A stretch of 64,000 bases of DNA from Lachnospiraceae bacterium (lineage in GTDB: Bacteria > Bacillota > Clostridia > Lachnospirales > Lachnospiraceae), in the NCBI GenBank assembly GCA_910574285.1, contig CAJTAL010000011.1:1-64000 (forward strand), read 5' to 3'. Under the pieces are notes generated by a model, which ran no database searches, was not told the origin of the DNA, and saw only the letters and a list, made by a program, of their open reading frames with translations. The position numbers and the translations under genes are program-made. Positions 55,386-63,968 of this stretch are shown piece after piece (position 1 is the first letter of the stretch; the number at the start of each line of letters is the position of its first letter).

Positions 55386-56909
55386 TTACACCCAGAACAT
55401 TGTCCCGCACAGGATCAATATAGATACAATAGGAACGGTAACGGTATCCCAGCCACCCTTGGTGTACAACTCCGTCAACGAAGCGATGGGTGCAGCCACA
55501 CAGGCAAAACTCAGGCTGATATACCAAGGCAGTCCGGACATAAAGAGCAGTACAGGGAGCAGACACACAAAGGATGTAATCACCATACCGATGCTGCCTT
55601 CTACAGACTTCACGCCCTCAATTCGTTCACCCTGCAACTTATGCCTGCCGTGGCTCTTTCCCACAATGGCAGCAACCGCATCACCGGGGCCCCAAGCCAT
55701 GATCGCACCCACGGCGATATAAATATACTCTGTTCCAAAGCCACCCCAGAAGATGGCGATCAGCAGGGTCATCAGTCCAAATAAGGCCACAAAGCTAATT
55801 ATCACTTCGTGCTTTGCTTTTTCTGGGAACAACTTCTTATAGAAAGAGAAAGGCTCCAGGAAATGCAGAGCCGCCATAACCAGGATCAGGAACAGAACAT
55901 TCACTGCAGTAGCGATCCACCAAATATCTGTACAAAGCACCAATGGCAAGATGGAGGTGAAGGCGACGGTGTGGAGCAGCTTGCAAAATATGTAATCCGG
56001 CACCTTGGTCGTAAAGCGAATGATGATCAGAACCACAGGGCAGGCAACGATATAGCCGCTGTAAATGCCGAACAGTCTCAGAAACTCCAGCAGATAAGGC
56101 ACGTTGATTTTATCTATATTGTTGATGGTAATCATGGACAGACCCAAAACCAGCAGAATCGCACCTGTCACATATCCCACAACCCTGCCCTTAACCTTAT
56201 TGGCAAACTGCGCGCTGACAAGGGAGAAAAAGGTGGCGACCACAATGGCAAGAACGAGGAACCTCCAGCACTCCAGCACGATGGTGGGCTCAATGAGGAT
56301 ATGGCTCACCGATGCGATCAACGCCGTGAAGGTCATAATAAATGTGGAGGTGCCAACGGCAGTCTTACGCTCATAGCCCAGCATGGCAGTGAACACGATG
56401 AGCATCATCATACCACCGCCGGAGCCGAAAAAACCAGTGCCAAAACCAATGGTCAGGCCATAGAACAGAGATACTGCGATTTCCTTAATGGTCAGCTTGG
56501 TTTTTGCGTCCTTTTCTGGGCGCTCCTTGGAATCCGGACTCACAAGGAACCGGATGCCGATGAAAACGCACAGAATAAGGGAAAAGCCCCCAAGCACCTC
56601 TTGATGGGTAAAATAGGCTGCAATGGAACCGACTGTACACGTACCGATGATGCAGGCGGCAATGAGCCAGCCGTGCTTCAGGTCGATTTTTTTATTCTTA
56701 GCATACACCGCCGTGGTAACAGCAGAACCGAGGACATCACTGGCAAGGGCAATGGCCGTTGCCATATAAGCGCCATGCTCACCACCGAAGGTGGGACACA
56801 GCACGATCATCAGCGGAACCATGGCTGTTGCCGCGCTAAGCCCGACCAGTCCTGTGCCAACACCAGCCAGCATGGCGGCGATTGCGACTACTACATATTC
56901 ATAAAACAT
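55386..56909 (-). CDS. TSUP (TauE/SafE) transporter fused to a polyprenol/dolichol-kinase-like domain
   Basis: 507 residues. The first 280 or so form a TSUP anion permease (GVGTGLVGLSAATAMVP and GFGTGFFGSGGGMMMLI, the paired repeats). From about 290 the sequence switches to a membrane domain with WGPGDAVAAIVGKSHGRHKL and GVKSVEGSIGM, the signature of SEC59/dolichol- and DAG-kinase CTP-type enzymes. TSUP proteins are usually 250-270 residues. Possible role: moving or modifying a small anion linked to lipid. Divergent from a TetR gene. RBS GGGAGG. Confidence 0.8.
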   Translation of the reverse strand: MFYEYVVVAIAAMLAGVGTGLVGLSAATAMVPLMIVLCPTFGGEHGAYMATAIALASDVLGSAVTTAVYAKNKKIDLKHGWLIAACIIGTCTVGSIAAYFTHQEVLGGFSLILCVFIGIRFLVSPDSKERPEKDAKTKLTIKEIAVSLFYGLTIGFGTGFFGSGGGMMMLIVFTAMLGYERKTAVGTSTFIMTFTALIASVSHILIEPTIVLECWRFLVLAIVVATFFSLVSAQFANKVKGRVVGYVTGAILLVLGLSMITINNIDKINVPYLLEFLRLFGIYSGYIVACPVVLIIIRFTTKVPDYIFCKLLHTVAFTSILPLVLCTDIWWIATAVNVLFLILVMAALHFLEPFSFYKKLFPEKAKHEVIISFVALFGLMTLLIAIFWGGFGTEYIYIAVGAIMAWGPGDAVAAIVGKSHGRHKLQGERIEGVKSVEGSIGMVITSFVCLLPVLLFMSGLPWYISLSFACVAAPIASLTELYTKGGWDTVTVPIVSILILCGTMFWV

Positions 56910-56955
56910 AAACTTCCTCCCTTGATTTTCGTTGTCTTTTTGATTATAATTATAC

Positions 56956-56969
56956 TCAACAGGTGTTGA
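56956..56969. promoter_or_regulatory. Palindromic operator between the TSUP fusion and TetR genes
   Basis: TCAACAGGTGTTGA: 6-bp arms with GG at the centre, next to TATAAT-like boxes on the minus strand. Placed to be bound by the adjacent TetR-type protein and to control both directions. Confidence 0.5.
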
Positions 56970-57013
56970 AGTTACAACCGACAGATGAAGCGAAAGTGTT
57001 GAGAGGAATGATT

Positions 57014-57586
57014 ATGGGAATGAAGCCAAACCAGAGAATTGCCCTGACCAAGGAACTAATCCATCGCGCCTTGATCAGTCTGCTGAAAAAACAGGATATT
57101 CATAAAATCTCAATCCGTGAGCTTTGTGATATTGCGGGCATAAACCGCACGACTTTTTACAATCATTACGGCAGCCAGTATGATGTACTGGCGGAGATTC
57201 GTGACTGGTATATAAAGGACATTGCCGATGCCATTGAAAGTACTGATCTGTGCGACAGCGCCGGTGTACTGCACCGGGTCACACTGGTATTTTCCTATAT
57301 GGAGCAAAATCTGGAGATCTCCCGGTTGCTGATTCAAAACAATTTCGACGAGACTTTTGCACACCGGCTGTTCTCTCTTCCGAAGATCGAAGTGCTGCTT
57401 ACAGAATACAGGAAGGCGATAGATGACCATCGGTATGACAAGGACATTGCCTCCTTCGCCCTTTATGGCAGTTACCGACTCCTGCAAAACTGGATTGCAG
57501 AGGACGACCGCCGTAGCGCCGAGGAAATGGCGCAAATCGTTATGAGTCTTACAGGTGCGGTTTGCAGCGCCGGAACAAAACAATGA
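57014..57586 (+). CDS. TetR-family transcriptional regulator
   Basis: 190 residues. Helix-turn-helix KISIRELCDIAGINRTTFYN followed by HYGSQYDVL; the C-terminal ligand-binding domain has no tell-tale motif. The start at 57014 (MGMKPNQ) is preceded by AGAGGA; an in-frame ATG at 56963 is possible but lies in the operator. Probably controls the divergent TSUP fusion gene. Confidence 0.85.
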   Translation: MGMKPNQRIALTKELIHRALISLLKKQDIHKISIRELCDIAGINRTTFYNHYGSQYDVLAEIRDWYIKDIADAIESTDLCDSAGVLHRVTLVFSYMEQNLEISRLLIQNNFDETFAHRLFSLPKIEVLLTEYRKAIDDHRYDKDIASFALYGSYRLLQNWIAEDDRRSAEEMAQIVMSLTGAVCSAGTKQ

Positions 57587-57596
57587 CATAAAACGA

Positions 57597-57627
57597 ACTC
57601 CTCACTACCATTACGGCGGTGAGGAGT
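57597..57627 (+). terminator. Intrinsic terminator after the TetR gene
   Basis: ACTCCTCAC and GTGAGGAGT around a 13-nt loop, then ATTTGTC. Between the TetR stop and the LytTR remnant. Confidence 0.65.
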
Positions 57628-58256
57628 ATTTGTCATTTCAAGAAATTGTATACAGTTGTTGCTACGGCATTCGCACTGTTTTTGTTTGGGTGGATGCCGT
57701 CAAATTTGTACCATTCGGAATGTCCCCTTGCGGTAAGTCCGAGCATGATCTTCCTTACTTCAAAGTGCCCGGAATTCTTATATTTTCTGATTTCCAACCA
57801 CGCTTTTGCTGAATGTGCTTATGTTTTCCTCATAGGCAGTTGCTGCCAGTGCACTCACCAGAAAGCCCCTGCTAAATGATAATCCTCCGCCGTGGCATAT
57901 TTTGTGACCTCACATTCCATCCCCTGTTTCCGAGCCAGCGAACAAATGTAGCTCCTTATATTTTTCATCATCACAGACCGCTATTTTGATTGTCTCCACC
58001 TCCCCCCTTTCAGTATTTATCCCTAAAAATGCTTTCCTTTGTGTATCGGAAAAATAAGAATATTTTTAACTCCGGCAGCGTGAATAGACGATTTGACAGC
58101 GTAAATGGATTGACGTTTTTTATCCTTAATTGAATATTCCCCGCCGCTCTCAATATGCCCCGCAAGGCAACGCAAACCGCCGTGTAAGCATATTTACTCT
58201 GATTCCCCCGCTTTCCAAATGGTTTTCTGCTATTAAGCCTGCCTGCAGAAACAGCA
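57628..58256. other. Gene-poor stretch with decayed sequence
   Basis: Apart from the response-regulator fragment at 57856-57999 I see no gene. Short plus-strand open frames around 57620-57880 have no recognisable family. The region resembles an area of decayed insertions. Confidence 0.4.
57856..57999 (-). pseudogene. LytTR-type response regulator, N-terminal fragment
   Basis: A GTG-start frame reads ETIKIAVCDDE (receiver domain), then one frame over IRSYICSLARKQGMECEVTK with YATAEDYHLAGA. A one-base frameshift and truncation leave only about the first 45 residues of a LytR/AgrA-type receiver. Confidence 0.55.
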
Positions 58257-58293
58257 GACCGCCGCATATGGCGGTAAGTCATCTGCGGCGGTC
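58257..58293 (-). terminator. Stem after the cupin gene
   Basis: GACCGCCGCA and TGCGGCGGTC form a 10-bp stem with a 17-nt loop. Lies 26 bp past the cupin stop. T-run weak. Confidence 0.6.
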
Positions 58294-58318
58294 TTTACTT
58301 ATCCTATTGTATTCTCAC

Positions 58319-58702
58319 TTAACATAAGGCAGGCATAAACTTGGCAAACAGATATAAACCATCCGAATCCTCAGTAACTTCATGCGGCACACCCGCCTGC
58401 ATAATGGAGATTGTTCCGACCTCATACGGAATTGTACTGCCCGCATTTACACATTTTCCACTCCCTTTTATCACCTCATGCGTTTCCAACTGCGTTTCGT
58501 GGATATGGTTTCCAATACTGCAGCCGGGCGCAATCCGTACCAAATGGTAGCTGAATTTCCCGTCTGTATCCTTCGCCGTGATGATATGCTTCAGTTCCAC
58601 CCCTTCAAATGTCGGATGCTTCGACCATGCAATCTCCCTGAAACCCTCCTCCTTTTCCGGCAGAATCAATTTCCCATTGTTAAACAATTCAAATGTATCC
58701 AT
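58319..58702 (-). CDS. Small cupin protein
   Basis: 127 residues; the metal-binding cupin motifs are SIGNHIHETQLETHEVIKGS (His, His, Glu) and AGVPHEV (His). Binds a metal and probably a small ligand. The start at 58702 follows GGAGGTG by 5 nt. Transcribed after the AraC gene, which probably regulates it. Confidence 0.8.
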   Translation of the reverse strand: MDTFELFNNGKLILPEKEEGFREIAWSKHPTFEGVELKHIITAKDTDGKFSYHLVRIAPGCSIGNHIHETQLETHEVIKGSGKCVNAGSTIPYEVGTISIMQAGVPHEVTEDSDGLYLFAKFMPALC

Positions 58703-58786
58703 TCTGGCACCTCCGATAAAATATGTAATTTTTCTTACACTCAGATTATATTGATCAGAGGCCGCCATGTCTTGTAAAAAATTGTC

Positions 58787-59533
58787 TTATGTAGACTGCC
58801 GTATCACTTTTTTTGAGTCAACATACTCCGATGGGGAAATCCCGACAATCTTCTGAAAAGCCTTATCAAAATGGCTCTGGTCATAGAATCCCATTTCCGC
58901 CGCAACCCTACAGATTATCTGTTCCGCATCCAGAAGGCTCTGCGCTTTCCGTATACGGTTCTGGATACAGAACTGGTGCGGCGTCATCCCCACACTTCTT
59001 TTGAATTTCTTTATGAGATAATATTTACTGACAAAAATATCCGCCGCCAGGGTTTCTATAGGCAATTCATATTCCGGGTGGCTTGTAATCCTGTCAGCAA
59101 GATTTTTTATGCCTGTATCCATCTCTTCCCCGCCCTTATCCCAACCTTGGAAAACTGCCCTTGCAAAAGGTAACAGCTTTTCTTTCTGCGCTTCTCCAAA
59201 AATACCCTGCCCCACTGCATCATCTAACAGTTCCCGGACAATAACTTCTGCTGTTTCAGAATCCGTCTCTGTGGCAAAGGCTGTTCCTATGCACATAGAC
59301 AGCAGACGTGCGTCTCTTTCCTGGCACACCGAATGCACGGCATACGGAGGGATGATAAACGTATCCCCTTCATGACACACCAATTTCCTGCTTTCCAGAT
59401 AAACTGTAACCTCTCCTTGCATGACCAGCGATATGATGTGATGACCTACATGGTTATGAGAATCAAAATTCTTATTGATATTTTCTGACACTACAAACTC
59501 TATTGGATATTTTTCACACTGATAATACCGCAT
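58787..59533 (-). CDS. AraC-family transcriptional regulator
   Basis: 248 residues: cupin-like ligand-binding N terminus (HNHVGHHIISLVMQGEVTVY, PPYAVHSV) and a C-terminal HTH pair (IETLAADIFVSKYYLIKKF, VAAEMGFYDQSHFDKAFQKI). RBS AAGGAG. Likely regulates the cupin gene 84 bp downstream. The 59534-59754 spacer behind it shows nothing I can name. Confidence 0.88.
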   Translation of the reverse strand: MRYYQCEKYPIEFVVSENINKNFDSHNHVGHHIISLVMQGEVTVYLESRKLVCHEGDTFIIPPYAVHSVCQERDARLLSMCIGTAFATETDSETAEVIVRELLDDAVGQGIFGEAQKEKLLPFARAVFQGWDKGGEEMDTGIKNLADRITSHPEYELPIETLAADIFVSKYYLIKKFKRSVGMTPHQFCIQNRIRKAQSLLDAEQIICRVAAEMGFYDQSHFDKAFQKIVGISPSEYVDSKKVIRQST

Positions 59534-59754
59534 ACTTTCTCCAACTCCTTTATCATTCCATCTCCCTGAATGTGCCTGTCATTCCCCCGGCGAGGCTCCA
59601 CTGGCACACTGCATATAGGATTTCAGATTTTTCGTGCTTTGCCTGTATGCCTCTCGGACTGTTTCCTATTACTTCGGCAGAAAACCGTTCCCACTAAAGT
59701 AAAAACGTCCTCTGAATTATACCCTCCAGAGCTTTCATGTGCCTGTACACATTT

Positions 59755-61503
59755 TTATCTATTTTCTGCCAGCATGACCTTACAACGCTTTTTATAGCAT
59801 GCAATCCCATATTTCAGAATATTCTCTACCCCGTCGTCTTCAAGATCATCTTCATATCTGGTATACTCGATCTGCTTCAATGCCTCCTTACATGCCCTCT
59901 CCAGATTTCCGTCATGGGCATATTTTACTTCTATGATGATCCCCATATCTCCGGTATCCGGTTCTGCAAGGATATCTGCATAGCCCTCTCCCATTTCCCT
60001 GTTGGAGGAAATTCCCCACCTGGTTTTCACCCCTAAGATTCCAAGCAGAACACCATGATAAAAGCAGACACTTGGTGTCTGTTCTTTAGACACCTTAGTG
60101 GTCGCTTTCCCTGTGGGCAAATTTTCTTTCATGTCTGTTCTTACGGCAATATCACGGATACTGATAGTCTTCCTTAAATATTCTGTGAAAATTTTCTCTA
60201 CGTTTTCTGTATCTTCATTCTGCAGAGCATCACAAAAACGGGTCAGCATCTCCCCGTCTTCCCGAACATTCTCCTTAAAAAATTCCATGATCTGTGTCTC
60301 AAAAATATCCCGGATTTCCAAATTGGGAATTGCCAGTTTCATCCGTCTCCCCTCGGCTTTCCCCCTTTTCGTCAGATACCCTGTGGTAAAGAGCAGACTC
60401 CAGATATTGTCAATTGTCTCATAGATCTCCGGGTATGTGAGTTCCTGATGAATTTCCTTCGTAATAACCTCACCTGCCACCAGATTCTCAATGTCCCGTT
60501 TGGTCACAACATTTGCCGACTCCTGAATAAACCGTTTCACTGCGTCATTGCTGCTGGTATTAACCCAGTAATTCTCCGGCTGTGCATCTTTATCATCCAA
60601 TAATGAATCACAGTAATTTAAAACATCCCAAGGACAATATACATCTACATTGCCAAAATGATATCCATCATACCATTTCTTTGCTATATCATAACAATCC
60701 GGATACCCATAATATTCCAAGAGCTTCCTCACTTCTGCATCTGTAAATCCAAAATACTCATCAAACCGTACATCCGTAACAGAACGTACTTTTAGGTTAT
60801 TGAGTCCAGTAAAAATACTTTCTTTTGAAATACGAAGACATCCCGTCAGCACTGCAAATTTTAAACTATTGTTTGTCTTCAACGCCTCTCCGAGCAGATT
60901 CCGGATTAAAGAAATCATCTGATCATAATATCCGTTCGCATGAGCCTTTGCCAGCGGAACATCATATTCGTCAATCAATAGGATAACCTTTGTATTATGA
61001 TGCTTTTCCAACATTTCCGACAACATTCTCAGACTATCACAGAACGTAGATTCATCCATTTTACTGTCCAAAAGACGCTTATATTCCATTTTATCACTTT
61101 CACTTAATACATCACTCTCCAGAAGATACTGAACCTTTGACGCCGTTCTCCTCACTGCCCGAGCTGCCATCCGGAATGCGGTTTCAAAGTTAAGCGCATC
61201 AATTCCTTTTAATGAAATAGATACAACAGGATATTTCCCCATATATTCTTCACAAATTGCTGTTTCCTTTGAAATTTCCAATCCATCAAAAATACTTTTA
61301 TCTCCATTCAGTGAAAAAAAGTTCTCCAACATACTCATATTCAGCGTTTTGCCGAATCTTCTGGGACGGATAAACAGATTTACTTCACCCCAATTATCAA
61401 GAAGTTCTTTGATGAACCCGGTTTTATCAATATAATAAAAATCTTCTGAATAAAGTTTTTCAAAATTATCAATTCCTATGGGCAGTTTCTTCTTTCTTCT
61501 TTC
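59755..61503 (-). CDS. AAA-ATPase-like/PD-(D/E)XK nuclease-like protein (DUF1703 type), start frameshifted
   Basis: About 580 residues. N-terminal: LPIGIDNFEKLYSEDFYYID, then RPRRFGKTLNMSML (P-loop-like); VILLIDEYDVPLAKAHANGY (Walker B); GYADILAE with IIIEVKYAH near the C terminus is a PD-(D/E)XK-like site. In-frame sequence upstream has no ATG before 61338: the probable start, ATG at 61507, lies one frame off across a purine run. Starting at 61338 would remove the P-loop. Function unknown; common in Bacteroides and Clostridia and suspected in defence or element maintenance. Confidence 0.7.
   Translation of the reverse strand, partial: ERRKKKLPIGIDNFEKLYSEDFYYIDKTGFIKELLDNWGEVNLFIRPRRFGKTLNMSMLENFFSLNGDKSIFDGLEISKETAICEEYMGKYPVVSISLKGIDALNFETAFRMAARAVRRTASKVQYLLESDVLSESDKMEYKRLLDSKMDESTFCDSLRMLSEMLEKHHNTKVILLIDEYDVPLAKAHANGYYDQMISLIRNLLGEALKTNNSLKFAVLTGCLRISKESIFTGLNNLKVRSVTDVRFDEYFGFTDAEVRKLLEYYGYPDCYDIAKKWYDGYHFGNVDVYCPWDVLNYCDSLLDDKDAQPENYWVNTSSNDAVKRFIQESANVVTKRDIENLVAGEVITKEIHQELTYPEIYETIDNIWSLLFTTGYLTKRGKAEGRRMKLAIPNLEIRDIFETQIMEFFKENVREDGEMLTRFCDALQNEDTENVEKIFTEYLRKTISIRDIAVRTDMKENLPTGKATTKVSKEQTPSVCFYHGVLLGILGVKTRWGISSNREMGEGYADILAEPDTGDMGIIIEVKYAHDGNLERACKEALKQIEYTRYEDDLEDDGVENILKYGIACYKKRCKVMLAENR
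60064..60120. repeat. 57-bp in-frame insertion with inverted repeats
   Basis: Absent from the two other copies in the window, where MKEN is followed directly by FYHG. It adds 19 residues and contains GGTGTCT and its complement AGACACC around a 7-nt loop, and CAGACAC/GTGTCTG overlapping it. Confidence 0.7.
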
Positions 61504-61507
61504 TCAT

Positions 61508-61965
61508 TTCCATTTTCTTCCACATCCCTTCCATTCACACACGCTTTTCCTGTAATAATTTATTTCCAAATACATTATAACAACTAAACCGCAGCATTTC
61601 CATAAAAGTCCCAATGCATGGTTTCCCTTTTTCAATCTATCTTTGCCACTTCTTCAATCTTAATAACTCTCCTCCTTTTACCTCTATTGTAATCGCCCTA
61701 TTTTCCTGTGTCGAATATATCCTGCTTCCAACATCCGCAACCCCGAAATCGCCATAATATGTACCCTGTTCTCAGAAATATCGAAAAATCAATTCTTCTA
61801 CACAAAACACAGTGTCTATAATGTATACTATAGGATAAGGTTATAGCATCCCATTTGAACACCCGCTGTTTTTAAGTATATCCGTTCTTTATAGATAACA
61901 AGAACTTTATACTTATATTTCTGTAAATATATTTAATATAGAAAAATGTAACCTTTTTATTAGTT
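61508..61965. other. Gene-free AT-rich region
   Basis: About 460 bp without a supported gene. Contains a palindrome near CTATAATGTATACTATAG (around 61817-61836), which could overlap a promoter for the minus-strand gene; no homology recognised. Confidence 0.4.
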
Positions 61966-62417
61966 CTATTTATCATTCAACAGCAGCCAGCCTAACGCTA
62001 CCAACAAACCCGCGTTCTTTTTCTGATTCAGCGTCACTATCCCGGGTTTTGACAGATCAGGCATATTTCTTACAATGTGCTTTGCCTCTTTCAATGAAAT
62101 ATATTTCGCATTCTGCAATCCTGTTGTATCAATAATCTCCGTTTTGCTTCTGCGAAGTTTCAGATAGCATTTATAACAGCACCGCGGCTTCTCGTCTTCT
62201 ATAAGGACTGTTCTTCCTCTCGTACCGCAAAGCTCACAAATCCCGTCATCCAGAAAACCGCCTTTTGTATCCGGGTGTTTATGATACGTAAAAAGTGCAC
62301 TGCTCTTTCTTACAGTCAATTTTATATTTAGCCTTTTTATATTTAATTGTCTTACCAGACTGATTATTATTTAATATCTGCAACACTTCGTCATCAATTA
62401 GTGGATGAAACTCATCC
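61966..62417 (-). pseudogene. Zinc-ribbon-like protein with frameshifted N-terminal module
   Basis: The first part reads LIDDEVLQILNNNQSGKTIK then YKKAKYKID (same module as near 42.5 kb) and lacks a start codon. After TGTAAGAAAGAG the frame must shift by one base to continue into KSSALFTYHKHPDTKGGFLD with cysteines CELC and CCYKC (zinc ribbon), ending LVALGWLLLNDK. Either a frameshifted gene or two partial ones. The downstream part alone (61966-62319, 117 codons) could be expressed from TTG. Confidence 0.55.
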
Positions 62418-62425
62418 GCAATGAT

Positions 62426-62768
62426 TCATTTTAATTTCTTCCTAGATAGTTTATTATTGTCTGACGAATAAAATTCTTCTCCGGTATCCAGACAGATTGC
62501 TGCCAGCCGTCCGTCAGGCCGATGGCATCCGCAGTCAATCGCGATATGATTATTTCCTTTAAATATGTACCCTGGGACGGGATTTCCAATAATCTTCTGA
62601 GTCGGCGTATGCCCTGTCACTACATATACATCCTCAAAATACTGAATATCGTATCTTGCCCTGTCCCATACGAGTTCTTTTAGCGAATAATCCTCAATAT
62701 CCTTTTCGGGGCGATAACCGCCAAGTCCGGCGTGAACCAGCAGAAAATCTTTTCCATGCAGACATATC
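62426..62768 (-). pseudogene. Metallophosphoesterase C-terminal fragment
   Basis: Shows LLVHAGLGGY, VVTGHTPTQKI and HIAIDCGCHRPDGRLAAICL, the C-terminal metal-ligand blocks of calcineurin-like serine/threonine phosphatases. The first metal-binding motifs (GDxHG, GDxxDRG) are missing; the reading frame begins at the 3' end of the ADP-ribosylglycohydrolase gene, so a deletion probably fused the two. Confidence 0.7.
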
Positions 62769-63968
62769 ACAAACCTTATAAAACCGCTGAAACATCTTGT
62801 TCAGTTCTTCCTTTTTTGCAAGGCTTTGAAGCCACTCTTCCGGAATTTCTTCCGTGTAATCTTTCTTATTTCTGTCCCTTGCAGGGACAGACCAGCCTCT
62901 ATTATGATAAATTCCTGCAAGCCCGCCTGCAACCGCTGCTATAGTATCTGTGTCTCCACCCAGATTCACAGCCTTCAAAACAACTTCCCTGTATGAACTC
63001 CCATGAAAAAAAGCCCACAAGGCCGCTTCCAGCGTATCTACCACATACCCTGTACTTCTGATCTCATCCTCCGGCAAACCCAGAATCTTTTTATTCAAAA
63101 TTCTGTCAAAATGATTCCACTCTGACTCATAAGTCACCGAACAATATTCTCTCATAAACGCAATTGTCTCATCCAATGCTGTCTCTTTTCCGCCTGACCA
63201 GCCATTTTCCGCCAGCCTGGACGCAAATTTTACATAAAGGATACAGGCAAACACAGAACGCCTATGTCTGTGGGTCAGCGAAGAGACCTCCTCCACCAGG
63301 GAAATAAATTGTGCTCCTTTCATCTTTCGCCCGTAAAATGCAAGCGGAAGCACCCTCATCAATGAACCATTACCATTATCCATGTCGGATACTCCGCCAC
63401 ATTTGACCGGCAACTCTCCGTCACACATTTTTTCAATAGCATCTCTAGTAGACATGCCAATATCAAATACTTCTCCATACGGAGTAAATGCACCGTTTCT
63501 GTAGAAATCTATAAAATTATCTGCCACCTTTTGTATTGAATATCCACGATTGATCGCATCAATCAGGCAAAGCATCAATGAAGTATCATCTGACCAGGTT
63601 CCGGCTGGCTGGCGGTGTGTCCCATATGCCCGCATCTCCCTGACCGGATCCTTTTTCCTCTCTTCCCGAGCCGAGAATTCAACCGGGACCCCCAATGCGT
63701 CTCCCACACAAAAACCAAATAAGCCGCAATATCCCCTAAATTCCCATACATTTCCTGCTTGAATAAACTGCTCTTCATTTTTAGAAAGCCCAGCAAGGCA
63801 CAATCCCTCATTCATAATATTTAATCCCTTTTTGATTCTATTTACATTTTCTTTATTCATGATTATATAATATGCATTCAGCATATGGAATTCATGCACA
63901 AAGCCTATTTCACCATCCATTCCCTTATGGAACTGGCGGACGTTGTCCGCCAGAATATGTTCACCCAT
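62694..63968 (-). CDS. ADP-ribosylglycohydrolase family protein with N-terminal extension
   Basis: 424 residues. The ARH/DraG core begins near residue 80: GLFGFCVGDALGVPVEF, AGTWSDDTSLMLCLIDA, DNGNGSLMRVLPLA and LGGDTDTIAAVAGGLAGIYH, where the Asp/Glu residues bind Mg and the ADP-ribose. Removes ADP-ribose from proteins or nucleotides. The first 75 residues (LADNVRQFHKGMDGEIGFVH) match nothing I know; GGAGGTG 8 nt before ATG 63968 supports them. The C-terminal 30 residues after YKVCD overlap the phosphoesterase fragment and are probably not native. Confidence 0.85.
   Translation of the reverse strand: MGEHILADNVRQFHKGMDGEIGFVHEFHMLNAYYIIMNKENVNRIKKGLNIMNEGLCLAGLSKNEEQFIQAGNVWEFRGYCGLFGFCVGDALGVPVEFSAREERKKDPVREMRAYGTHRQPAGTWSDDTSLMLCLIDAINRGYSIQKVADNFIDFYRNGAFTPYGEVFDIGMSTRDAIEKMCDGELPVKCGGVSDMDNGNGSLMRVLPLAFYGRKMKGAQFISLVEEVSSLTHRHRRSVFACILYVKFASRLAENGWSGGKETALDETIAFMREYCSVTYESEWNHFDRILNKKILGLPEDEIRSTGYVVDTLEAALWAFFHGSSYREVVLKAVNLGGDTDTIAAVAGGLAGIYHNRGWSVPARDRNKKDYTEEIPEEWLQSLAKKEELNKMFQRFYKVCDMSAWKRFSAGSRRTWRLSPRKGY

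Noticed and set aside
55809-56969. 386-codon plus-strand frame opposite the TSUP fusion gene
   Set aside because: Low-complexity His/Asn/Gln-rich product typical of an antisense shadow; the minus-strand frame carries the recognisable motifs.
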